Positions 47,364 through 64,000 of a DNA stretch of 64,000 nucleotides are shown here, in pieces (position 1 is the stretch's first letter; each line of letters begins with the position of its first letter). Below the pieces are notes generated by a model. The model was not told the DNA's origin and made no database searches. It saw only the letters and a list, made by a program, of their open reading frames with translations. This DNA is from Rubrivivax gelatinosus IL144. GTDB lineage: Bacteria > Pseudomonadota > Gammaproteobacteria > Burkholderiales > Burkholderiaceae_C. Where the stretch lies: positions 2,480,001 to 2,544,000 of the forward strand of contig NC_017075.1 in the NCBI RefSeq assembly GCF_000284255.1, written 5' to 3'. The position numbers and the translations under genes were made by a program.

Positions 47364-47391
47364 AGTTGCGCGCAACTCGGTTGCGCACAAC
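47364..47391. promoter_or_regulatory. OhrR operator: tandem palindromes
   Basis: AGTTGCG-CGCAACT (47364-47377) is a perfect 14-base palindrome, followed by the near-palindrome GTTGCG-CACAAC (47380-47391). They lie 17-44 bases upstream of the ohrR start, where MarR-family repressors bind. Confidence 0.6.
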
Positions 47392-47417
47392 TTGATACGC
47401 CGACCGGCCGAAGGGTT

Positions 47418-47438
47418 GATGCCGGCCGCGCCGGCATC
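47418..47438. terminator. Hairpin after yheS-like ABC-F gene
   Basis: A perfect 9-bp stem GATGCCGGC / GCCGGCATC with a CGC loop directly follows the stop of the minus-strand ABC-F gene. There is no T-run, so termination is likely but not certain. Confidence 0.45.
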
Positions 47439-47442
47439 GAAC

Positions 47443-52626
<5,184 letters not shown>

Positions 52627-52652
52627 GCCGATCCTCCCGTCGCTGCGCGTCT

Positions 52653-53470
<818 letters not shown>

Positions 53471-53474
<4 letters not shown>

Positions 53475-54667
53475 CGGGTGAGGCTTTCGGTGTAGGAAAC
53501 GATGCGGTCGGCGGCTTCGAGGCATTCCTCGAGCGGGGCGACGAGCGCCATGCGGACGCGGCCGGCGCCGGGGTTGCGGCCCTGCGCGCTGCGCGCCAGC
53601 AGGCTGCCGGGCAGGACGGTCACATTGTATTGAGCGAGCAGGCCCTGGGCGTAGGCGACGTCGTTGCCGCCGGGGACCGCGGCCCAGAGATAGAAGCCGG
53701 CGTCGGGCAGCGCGACGTCGAGCACGCCGGCCAGCCGCGGCGTGACGGCGGCGAACTTCTGTCGGTAGGCCTCGCGGTTGGCGACGACGTGCGCCTCGTC
53801 GTTCCAGGCGGCGACGCTGGCGCGCTGCACCAGCGGGCTCATCGCGCTGCCGTGATAGGTGCGGTAGAGCAGGAAGGCCTTCAGCAGCGCGGCGTCGCCG
53901 GCGACGAAGCCCGAGCGCAGCCCGGGCACGTTGCTGCGTTTGGACAGGCTGGTGAAGGCGACGAGATTGCGGAAGTCGCTGCGGCCGAGCTTCGCCGCCG
54001 CCTCCAGCCCGCCCAGCGGCGCTTCGTCGCGGAAATAGATCTCCGAATAACACTCGTCGCTGGCAATGACGAAGCCGTGGCGGTCCGACAGCTCGAACAG
54101 CCGCGCCCATTCGTCCAGCGGCATCACCGCGCCGGTCGGGTTGCCGGGCGAGCAGACGTAGAGCAGCTGCGTCGTGGCCCAGGTCGCGTCGTCGATCGCC
54201 GACCAGTCGGCGGCGAAGTTGCGCGCCGGGTCGCTGGGCGCAAAGGCCGTGCGTGCGCCGGCCAGCAGCGCCGCGCCTTCGTAGATCTGATAGAACGGGT
54301 TGGGGCAGACGACCGTGGCGCTCTCGCGCGTCGGGTCGATCACCGTCTGCGCGAAGGAGAACAGCGCCTCGCGCGAGCCCAGCACCGGCAGCACCTGGCT
54401 CGCCGCGTCGACCGTGATGCCGTAGCGCCGGCCCAGCCAGGCGGCGCAGGCTTCGCGCAGCGCCGGCTCGCCGGCGGTCGCCGGATAGGCGGCCAACGAC
54501 TTCAGGTTGGCCACAAGCGCTTCTTCGAGCAGCGCCGGCGCCGGGTGTTTGGGTTCGCCGATCCCCAGATTGATGGATCGCAGCGCCGGGTTGGGCACCA
54601 GACCGCGCGTCAGCTCGCGCCAACGCTCGAAAGGGTAGGGGTTCAGGCGGGCCAGCAACGGGTTCAT
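53471..54667 (-). CDS. dapC: Succinyldiaminopimelate aminotransferase
   Basis: PLP enzyme that converts N-succinyl-2-amino-6-ketopimelate to succinyl-diaminopimelate. The 398 residues are a fold-type I aminotransferase with LGIGEPKHP at the N-terminus, [21 protein letters not shown] and the PLP lysine in [16 protein letters not shown]. The motif [12 protein letters not shown] and its position directly before dapD (ATGA overlap) identify DapC over related aspartate aminotransferases. First gene of the minus-strand dap chain; divergent from bktB over 110 bases. Confidence 0.94.
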
Positions 54668-54777
54668 GGCGCGGATTATCCCGGAGGGGGATGGCGCGGC
54701 CGGCGGCCACAATCGGTCGCGACTTTCCGCTGCCGATTCCGGCACGATGTCCCCGTCCACCCTGACAGGAGAAGCTC

Positions 54778-55965
54778 ATGAGCCTTCCGCGCGAGATCTT
54801 CGTCGTCTCCGCCGCCCGCACCGCGATCGGCACCTTCGGCGGTGCCCTCAAGGACCTGCCGCTGTCCGAACTGGCGACGCTGGCCGTCAAGGCCGCGCTG
54901 GAGCGTTCCGGCGCCCCGGCGGCCGCCATCGGCCACCTGGCGATGGGCACCGTCGTGCCCACCGAGCCGCGCGACGCCTATCTCAGCCGCGTCGCCGCCA
55001 TGGGCGCCGGGCTGCCGCAGGAGACGCCGGCCTTCAACGTCAACCGGCTCTGCGGCTCGGGGCTGCAGGCCATCGTCTCGGCGGCTCAGGCGATCACGCT
55101 CGGCGACTGCGAGCTGGCGGTCGGCGCCGGCGCCGAGAACATGTCGCGCGGCGCCTACCTGATGCCCAGCGCGCGCTGGGGCGCCCGCATGGGCGACGCG
55201 CAGATCCTGGACTTCGTCGTCGGCGCGCTGAACGACCCGTTCCACAAGGTGCACATGGGCATCACCGCCGAGAACGTCGCCGAACGTTTCGGCATCACGC
55301 GCGAGCAGATGGACGCGCTGGCGGTCGAAAGCCACCGCCGCGCCGCCGCGGCGATCGAGGCCGGCTACTTCCGCGAGCAGATCATCCCGGTGGTGCAGCA
55401 GACCCGCAAAGGCGAGGTCGTCTTCGACACCGACGAGCACGTCAAGCCGGGCACGACGCTGGAGGGGCTGGCGAAGATGAAGCCGGCGTTCAAGAAGGAC
55501 GGCACGGTGACCGCCGGCAACGCCTCGGGCATCAACGACGGCGCCGCGGCCGTCGTGCTGGCCAGCGCCGAGGCCGTCAAGGCGCACGGGCTGACGCCGC
55601 TGGCGCGGTTCGTGGGTTACGCCCACGCCGGCGTCGAGCCGGCGATCATGGGCATCGGCCCGGTGCCGGCGACGCGTGCGCTGCTGGCGCGCACCGGGCT
55701 CAAGGTCGGCGACTTCGACGTCATCGAAGCCAACGAGGCCTTCGCCGCCCAGGCCTGCGCGGTGTCCAAGGAGCTCGACCTCGACCCGGCCAAGGTCAAC
55801 CCCAACGGCTCGGGCATCTCGCTGGGCCACCCGATCGGCGGCACCGGCGCGATCATCACCACCAAGGCGATCCACGAGCTGCGCCGCATCGGCGGCCGCT
55901 ACGCGCTGGTGACGATGTGCATCGGCGGCGGCCAGGGCATCGCCGCCGCATTCGAGAAGGTCTAA
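54778..55965 (+). CDS. bktB: Beta-ketothiolase, BktB type
   Basis: Thiolase for longer ketoacyl-CoA such as 3-ketovaleryl-CoA, giving PHBV-type polymers in Cupriavidus. The 395 residues have the nucleophile Cys92 in [16 protein letters not shown], the histidine in GHPIGGTGA and the cysteine in [11 protein letters not shown]. The stretches [16 protein letters not shown] and [19 protein letters not shown] closely follow C. necator BktB as I remember it, unlike phaA at 19547. CAGGAGA lies 8 bases before the ATG. Monocistronic, followed by the repeat at 55966. Confidence 0.93.
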   Translation: MSLPREIFVVSAARTAIGTFGGALKDLPLSELATLAVKAALERSGAPAAAIGHLAMGTVVPTEPRDAYLSRVAAMGAGLPQETPAFNVNRLCGSGLQAIVSAAQAITLGDCELAVGAGAENMSRGAYLMPSARWGARMGDAQILDFVVGALNDPFHKVHMGITAENVAERFGITREQMDALAVESHRRAAAAIEAGYFREQIIPVVQQTRKGEVVFDTDEHVKPGTTLEGLAKMKPAFKKDGTVTAGNASGINDGAAAVVLASAEAVKAHGLTPLARFVGYAHAGVEPAIMGIGPVPATRALLARTGLKVGDFDVIEANEAFAAQACAVSKELDLDPAKVNPNGSGISLGHPIGGTGAIITTKAIHELRRIGGRYALVTMCIGGGQGIAAAFEKV

Positions 55966-56100
55966 GGCCCCCCCCGGAGCGCCTTCGGCGCTCCCCCCTC
56001 AAGGGGGCGCCGCCAGTGACCCGGCAAAGCCGGGCCACGGCGTCCGCTTGATGCGCTGGCGAGTGCGCAGCCGACTGCCGCGGCGCCGCAGGCCTGTCAG
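55966..56100. repeat. Burkholderiales-type intergenic repeat with stacked hairpins
   Basis: A GC-rich spacer with three successive hairpins: GGAGCGCC-TTC-GGCGCTCC (55976-55994), CCCCC-TCAA-GGGGG (55994-56007) and CCCGGC-AAA-GCCGGG (56020-56034). The pattern (C-run, GCGCCTTCGGCGC, C-run, CTCAAGGGGGCGCCGCCAG, then GGCAAAGCC and CACGGCGTCC) resembles a repeat I recall in many Burkholderiales intergenic regions. It may also end bktB and SET-gene transcripts. Only one copy lies in this window. Confidence 0.55.
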
Positions 56101-56541
56101 TTACAGCGCCCCGCGACAGCCGGGCGCGCCGCAGCGGCACGGCAGCGTGCCGCCGTGGTGCGTCTCGCCGTAGTCGACGGTGATCTCCTCACCCGGGGCG
56201 ATGGCGCGCAGCGAGAAGAACTCTACGCGGCCGTTGTCCAGCACCAGCCGGGCGTTGGGCCGGCAGCTGTGGTTGGTGTAGCGCATCGGGTCGGTCGACA
56301 GCGTGAAGTCGATCGCGCGCTTGGGCGACAGCTCGACGATCATGATGCGTTCGTGACGCGTCGCGCGGATGCGCGCCTGCTCGACGCTCAGCGCCTCGCC
56401 GCGGATCTCGCCGATCTTCACGCGCTCGGGGATGGCCTCGGCGGCAAAGACACCGTGGCCGTCGATGGTGCTGACAGCGACCTCGACCGCGTACTTCTGG
56501 TAGGGCCGGCGTTCGACGCGCGGCGCCTCCGGCACGTTCAC
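56101..56541 (-). CDS. SET-domain protein lysine methyltransferase
   Basis: A 146-residue protein with a compact SET domain. The SAM-site [10 protein letters not shown], the [10 protein letters not shown] knot motif and [10 protein letters not shown] are all intact, and a post-SET-like cysteine cluster CRCGAPGC closes the C-terminus. The catalytic tyrosine (VDYG) is present, so it should be active. Bacterial SET proteins methylate lysines of proteins of their own cell or host; this target is unknown. The GTG at 56541 overlaps the queF stop (GTGA), implying coupling to queuosine synthesis. A second in-frame GTG at 56535 is possible. Confidence 0.85.
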   Translation of the reverse strand: MNVPEAPRVERRPYQKYAVEVAVSTIDGHGVFAAEAIPERVKIGEIRGEALSVEQARIRATRHERIMIVELSPKRAIDFTLSTDPMRYTNHSCRPNARLVLDNGRVEFFSLRAIAPGEEITVDYGETHHGGTLPCRCGAPGCRGAL

Positions 56542-56981
56542 GCCTGCGGCGCCGGTAGCACGACCGGCGCGGCCGGCTTCCAGCCCTTGGCGCGGTGTTC
56601 GACGGTGACGTGGGTGCCGATGCCGCCGCGCACGAACCAGTTGCCGTGGATGCGCAGGAACCGCGGCTTGATGGCCTTCACCAGGTCCTCGAGGATGGTG
56701 TTGGTCACCTTCTCGTGGAACGCGCCTTCGTTGCGGTAGCTCCAGAAATAGAGCTTCAGGCTCTTCAGCTCGACGCACAGCTTGTCCGGCACGATCTCGA
56801 TCGTGAAATGGGCGAAGTCGGGCTGGCCGGTCAGCGGGCACAGGCAGGTGAACTCGGGCACGTCGAAGCGGATCACGTAGTCGCGTTCGGGTGCCGGGTT
56901 CGGGAAGACCTGCAGTTCCTTGCTGGGCTGGGTGGGCGGCACCGCGGGGGCGGTGCGCTGGCGGGGGGGGGTGCGGGCCAT
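56538..56981 (-). CDS. queF: NADPH-dependent 7-cyano-7-deazaguanine reductase
   Basis: Reduces preQ0 to preQ1 in queuosine synthesis for tRNA wobble modification. The 147-residue unimodular (YkvM-type) QueF has the nucleophilic cysteine in [15 protein letters not shown], the substrate glutamate and QueF motif in [20 protein letters not shown], and HGNWFVRGG. It is shorter than the two-domain E. coli type. The ATG at 56981 has a weak upstream ribosome site. It is divergent from smc and overlaps the SET gene. Confidence 0.95.
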   Translation of the reverse strand: MARTPPRQRTAPAVPPTQPSKELQVFPNPAPERDYVIRFDVPEFTCLCPLTGQPDFAHFTIEIVPDKLCVELKSLKLYFWSYRNEGAFHEKVTNTILEDLVKAIKPRFLRIHGNWFVRGGIGTHVTVEHRAKGWKPAAPVVLPAPQA

Positions 56982-57120
56982 CGGAGTTCGGGGGCGGCGG
57001 GGCCGGGGGGAAAGGGGCGCGATGCTATCATCCGGCCACCAGCGCGCTCCCCCGTCGAGCGCGTTTTGCCATGTAGATCAAGCACTTGCGTGTATTGACC
57101 CGCCGCCAGCGGCCGCCTCG
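56982..57120. promoter_or_regulatory. queF-smc divergent region with a terminator-like hairpin
   Basis: 139 bases. At 57043-57063 the stem CGCGCTC / GAGCGCG (7-base loop) is followed by TTTT (57064-57067) on the plus strand. A TATCAT hexamer (about 57026-57031) lies before it. Transcripts starting there would meet this hairpin before the smc ATG, so it may attenuate smc; no Shine-Dalgarno is evident before 57121. Confidence 0.45.
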
Positions 57121-60100
57121 ATGCGACTGAACCAGATCAAGCTCGCCGGCTTCAAGTCCTTCGCCGAACCGACCACCTTCCAGCTGCCCGGGCAGCGTGT
57201 CGGCGTCGTCGGCCCGAACGGCTGCGGCAAGAGCAACATCATGGACGCGGTGCGCTGGGTGCTCGGCGAGAGCAAGGCCAGCGAACTGCGCGGCGAGTCG
57301 ATGCAGGACGTGATCTTCAACGGCTCGGGCCAGCGCAAGCCCGCCAGCCGGGCCAGCGTCGAGCTCGTCTTCGACAACGCTTCGGCGCGTGCCGGCGGCC
57401 AGTGGAACGCCTTCGCCGAGATCGCCGTCAAGCGCGTGCTGACGCGCGACGGCACCTCCAGCTACTTCATCAACAACCAGCCGGTGCGCCGGCGCGACGT
57501 GCAGGACGTGTTCCTGGGCACCGGCCTGGGCCCGCGCGCCTACGCCATCATCGGCCAGGGCACGATCAGCCGCATCATCGAGAGCCGCCCCGAGGAACTG
57601 CGCCTGTTCCTCGAAGAGGCCGCCGGCGTCTCCAAGTACAAGGAACGCCGCCGCGAGACCGAGAACCGGCTGAAGGACACGCGCGAGAACCTGACGCGGG
57701 TCGAAGACATCCTGCGCGAGCTGAACCTCAACCTCGAGAAGCTGGAGAAGCAGGCCGAGGTCGCCGCCGCCTACCGCCGGCTGCAGGACGACGGCACGAC
57801 CAAGCTGCACCAGCTCTGGTTCCTGAAGGCGCGCGACGCCGCCGGCGAGGAAGAACGTGTCAAGACCGCGGTGCTGGCCGCGACCAACGTGCTCGAGCAA
57901 CGCATGGCCGAGCTGCGCCACGTCGAGGCCGAGCTGGAGCAGCTGCGCCAGGCGCATTACGAAGCCAGCGACGAGCTGCACGCGCGCCAGGGTTCGCTGT
58001 CCGAAGCGGCACTGGAAGTGAGCCGGCTCGAGGAACGCATCCGCTATGTCGTCGACGGCCGCCAGCGTGCCGAGCAGCGCCTGGCCGCACTCGACGCGCA
58101 GAACGAAGGCTGGCGCGAGCGCCAGGCCGCCGCCGAAGCCGAGCTGGAAGACATCGCCGGACAGATCGTCGCCGCCGAGGAAGAGGCCGACGTGCTCGTC
58201 GCCCAGGCCGAGGACCAGGGGCTGGAACTGCCGGCGCTGGAAGACGGCCTGCGCGCCGCCCAGGCCGACGCCAACCGCCAGCGCAACGCCGTCACCCAGG
58301 TGCAGCAGCAGATCCAGGTGCTGGCCGCCGACAGCCGCAACCTCGACGAGCAGGCGCGCCAGCTGCGCACGCGCCGCGAGCGCCTGGCCGGCGAGCGCCA
58401 GCAGCTGCAGGCGCCCGACACCGCGCGCCTGGACGCGCTGCGCGAGGACGAAGCCGTCGCCGCCGAGCGCCATGAGGAAGCCGAAGGCCGGCTGCACGAA
58501 CTGTCCGAGCAGGTGCCGGCGCTCGACGAGCAGCGCCGCGCCGCGCAGACCGCCGTCAACCGCGAGAACGCCAAGCAGGCCGACATCGCCGCGCGTCTGG
58601 AGGCGCTGCGCACGCTGCAGGAAAAAGTGCAGACCGAAGGCAAGCTCAAGCCCTGGCTGGAGCGCCACGGCCTCACCGGCATGCAGGGCCTGTGGCGCCA
58701 GGTGCACATCGAACCCGGCTGGGAGACGGCGCTGGAAGCCGCGCTGCGCGAGCGCCTGAACGCGCTGGCCGTCGGCCGGCTCGACACCGTGCGCGCCTTC
58801 GCCGCCGACGCTCCGCCGGCCAAGCTGGCTTTCTACGCGCTGCCCTCGGGCGCCATCGCCAGCACGCACGCCACGCTGCCGCGGCTGTCCGACCTGCTGC
58901 GCCTGGGCGACGCCGGCCTGAAGGCGCTGCTGGGCGACTGGCTCGAAGGCGTCTACACCGCCGACTCGCTGGACGCGGCGCTAGCCCTGCGCGGCCAGCT
59001 GACGCACGGCGAGGTCGTCATGACGCGCGAAGGCCACGCCGTCAGCCAGTTCGCCGTCGCCTTCTACGCGCCCGACTCCGAGCAGGCCGGCCTGCTGGCG
59101 CGGGCCCAGGAGATCGAGAACCTCGACCGCCAGCAGCGCGCGCAGACACTGATCGCCGAAGAGACGCGCACCCAGTCCGTGCGCCTGGAAGCCGCCTACA
59201 CCGACGCCAGCGGCCGCCTGGCCGCCGCGCGCCGCGAAGCCGCCGAAGCGCAGAACCGCGCCCACGCGCTGCACGTCGAGCTGCTGCGCCTGAGCCAGCA
59301 GGCCGAGGCCGCGCTGCAGCGCCGCGAGCAGCTGGGCGACGAGCTCGCCGAGATCGATGCCCAGATGGAGGCCATCGAGGAGCGCCGCGCCGTCGGCGAA
59401 GCGCGTTTCGAGGAACTCGACGTCGAGCTCGGCGAGGCCCAGCAGCGCCACGCCGACCTCGAAGACGAGGTCATCGCCGCCGACCGCCGCCTGGCCGACG
59501 CGCGCGAGCAGCAGCGAGCGCTGGAGCGCCAGGCGCAGGAAGCGCGCTTCCAGGCGCGCTCGCTGGCCGCGCGCCGCGACGAGCTGCAGCGTGCGCTGGA
59601 AACCGCCGGTGCGCAGATCGCCGCCAACGAGCAGGCCGCCGAGCAGATCCGCAGCGAACTCGCCGGCTTCGACGACGCCGCAGCCGAAGCCGGGCTGCAG
59701 GAAGCGCTGTCGCTGCGCCTGGAGCGCGAACGCGAGCTGGGCGCCGCCCGCAGCCGCTACGACGACCTGTCGGCGCAGATGCGCCGCGCCGACGAGCAGC
59801 GCTTGGGGCTGGAGCAGGGCATGGCGCCGCTGCGCGAGCAGATCACCAAGCTGCAGCTCGAACAGCAGGCGGCACAGCTGGGCGGCGCGCAGTACCTGGA
59901 GCAGCTGCAGGCGGCTGAGGTCGACCTGGAGGCGCTGGCCACCGGCATCGAGCAGGGCGGCGTCAAGCTCTGGGGCCTGCAGTCCGAGATCGACCGCATC
60001 AACCGCGAGATCGCGGCGCTGGGCGCCGTCAACCTCGCCGCGCTTGACGAACTCACCGCCTCGCGCGAGCGCAAGACCTTCCTCGACGCCCAGCTCGCCG

Positions 60101-60632
60101 ACCTGACCGAAGCCATCACCACGCTGGAAGACGCGATCCGAAAGATCGACCTGGAGACGCGCGACCTGCTGGGCAGCACTTTCAACCAGGTCAACGAGCA
60201 CTTCGGGCGCATGTTCCCGTCGCTGTTCGGCGGCGGCCAGGCCAGGCTGGTGATGACCGGCGACGAGATCCTCGACGCCGGCGTGCAGGTGATGGCGCAG
60301 CCGCCGGGCAAGAAGAACAGCACCATCCACCTGCTGTCCGGCGGCGAGAAGGCGCTGACCGCGATCGCGCTGGTGTTCGCGATCTTCCAGCTCAACCCGG
60401 CGCCGTTCTGCCTGCTCGACGAAGTCGACGCACCTCTGGACGACGCCAACACCGAGCGTTACCGCAACCTCGTCACCGAGATGAGCGCGGGCACCCAGTT
60501 CCTCTTCATCAGCCACAACAAGATCGCGATGGAGATGGCCGAACAGCTGATCGGCGTGACGATGCAGGAGCAGGGCGTCTCGCGCATCGTCGCCGTCGAC
60601 ATGGAAGCGGCCATCGGCTTCGCCGAAGCGGC

Positions 60633-60636
<4 letters not shown>
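57121..60636 (+). CDS. smc: Chromosome segregation ATPase SMC
   Basis: Loop-extruding condensin that compacts and separates sister chromosomes with ScpAB. The 1171 residues have the N-terminal head with GPNGCGKSNI, long coiled coils on both sides of a hinge (about 500-650), and the C-terminal head with the signature LSGGEKALTA and Walker B CLLDEVDAPLDD. The start at MRLNQIKLAGFKSF is the standard one; an upstream in-frame reading is not. The stop overlaps the zipA start (ATGA). scpA/scpB are not in the window. Confidence 0.97.
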
Positions 60637-63789
<3,153 letters not shown>

Positions 63790-63790
<1 letters not shown>

Positions 63791-64000
63791 TGGCCGTGCA
63801 CGAGATCCTGAAGATGGGCGATGCGCGCCTGCTGCGTGTCGCCCAACCGGTCGAAGCCTTCGACACGCCCGAGCTGCACGCGCTGGTGGCCGACATGATG
63901 GAAACCATGGCCGCCGCCAACGGCGCCGGCCTGGCGGCGCCGCAGATCGGCGTCGACCTGCAGCTCGTCGTCTTCGGCTTCGAGCGCAACGAGCGCTACC
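63790..64000 (+). CDS. def: Peptide deformylase, N-terminal part (cut by window end)
   Basis: Removes the formyl group from nascent proteins. Only the first 70 codons are in the window. Motif [12 protein letters not shown] is visible at about residues 46-56, preceded by [14 protein letters not shown]. The metal-binding EGCLS and HEIDH motifs lie outside. The ATG overlaps the ligA stop by one base (TGATG), indicating coupled translation. Confidence 0.9.

Noticed and set aside
57043..57120. Hairpin and T-run before smc as a definite small RNA gene
   Set aside because: No promoter or recognisable RNA family; kept only as a possible attenuator.

Overview
The window is a dense, GC-rich (about 70% by eye) stretch of a betaproteobacterial (Burkholderiales) chromosome, most likely Rubrivivax gelatinosus or a close relative. 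The best clue is a Tat-exported high-potential iron-sulfur protein at 12761-13063; its mature part looks as I remember the R. gelatinosus HiPIP. The phaCAB operon, a BktB-type thiolase, the dapC-dapD-pilU-dapE-prmB chain and smc-zipA-ligA-def also fit this group. No rRNA, tRNA, CRISPR array, phage or insertion sequence was seen. All 53 protein genes look chromosomal.

Layout. 1-3037: end of a DUF4124 protein, then folD-prlC, all on the minus strand. 3110-6318: a histidine kinase/response regulator pair, divergent from the pyruvate dehydrogenase operon aceE-aceF-lpd (6488-12666). 12761-17693: HiPIP, a GGDEF-EAL-like protein with degenerate signature motifs, a Nudix hydrolase, a fumarylacetoacetase-family hydrolase with a zeta-class GST isomerase, pgeF, and a small membrane protein. 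17827-21571: phaC-phaA-phaB, which makes polyhydroxybutyrate from acetyl-CoA. 21593-24383: a membrane cluster (YitT, DUF2788, DUF2189) followed by mnmH. 24421-31902: glnD and map facing purL. 32034-42693: an ABC-F ATPase, a Tim44-like protein, DUF456, a YdcF-type protein, a large DUF748 protein, a LysR regulator divergent from an NAD(P)H:quinone oxidoreductase, and glutaryl-CoA dehydrogenase. 42780-47347: msrA, two unrecognised coupled small genes, lexA with a coupled helix-hairpin-helix gene, an asparaginase, and ohrR-ohr. 47443-54667: a tightly overlapped minus-strand chain dapC-dapD-pilU-dapE-prmB-yheS. 54778-64000: bktB, an intergenic repeat, queF with a coupled SET-domain methyltransferase, and smc-zipA-ligA-def (def is cut by the window end).

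The main metabolic themes are acetyl-CoA supply (PDH), carbon storage (phaCAB, bktB), lysine/diaminopimelate synthesis (dapC, dapD, dapE) and stress control (lexA, ohrR, msrA). Genes are packed with many four-base ATGA or GTGA stop-start overlaps, implying widespread translational coupling. Regulatory sites visible by eye include a LexA box, a LysR-type ATTG-N11-CAAT box over its own regulator's start codon, an OhrR-like pair of palindromes, a Fur-like site between HiPIP and the degenerate GGDEF-EAL gene, and several hairpin terminators. No clear new defence or mobile system was found. The best leads are the mini-ORF cascade ahead of the 32034 ABC-F gene, the queF-coupled SET protein, the degenerate GGDEF-EAL protein and the unrecognised gene pair at 43317-44095.
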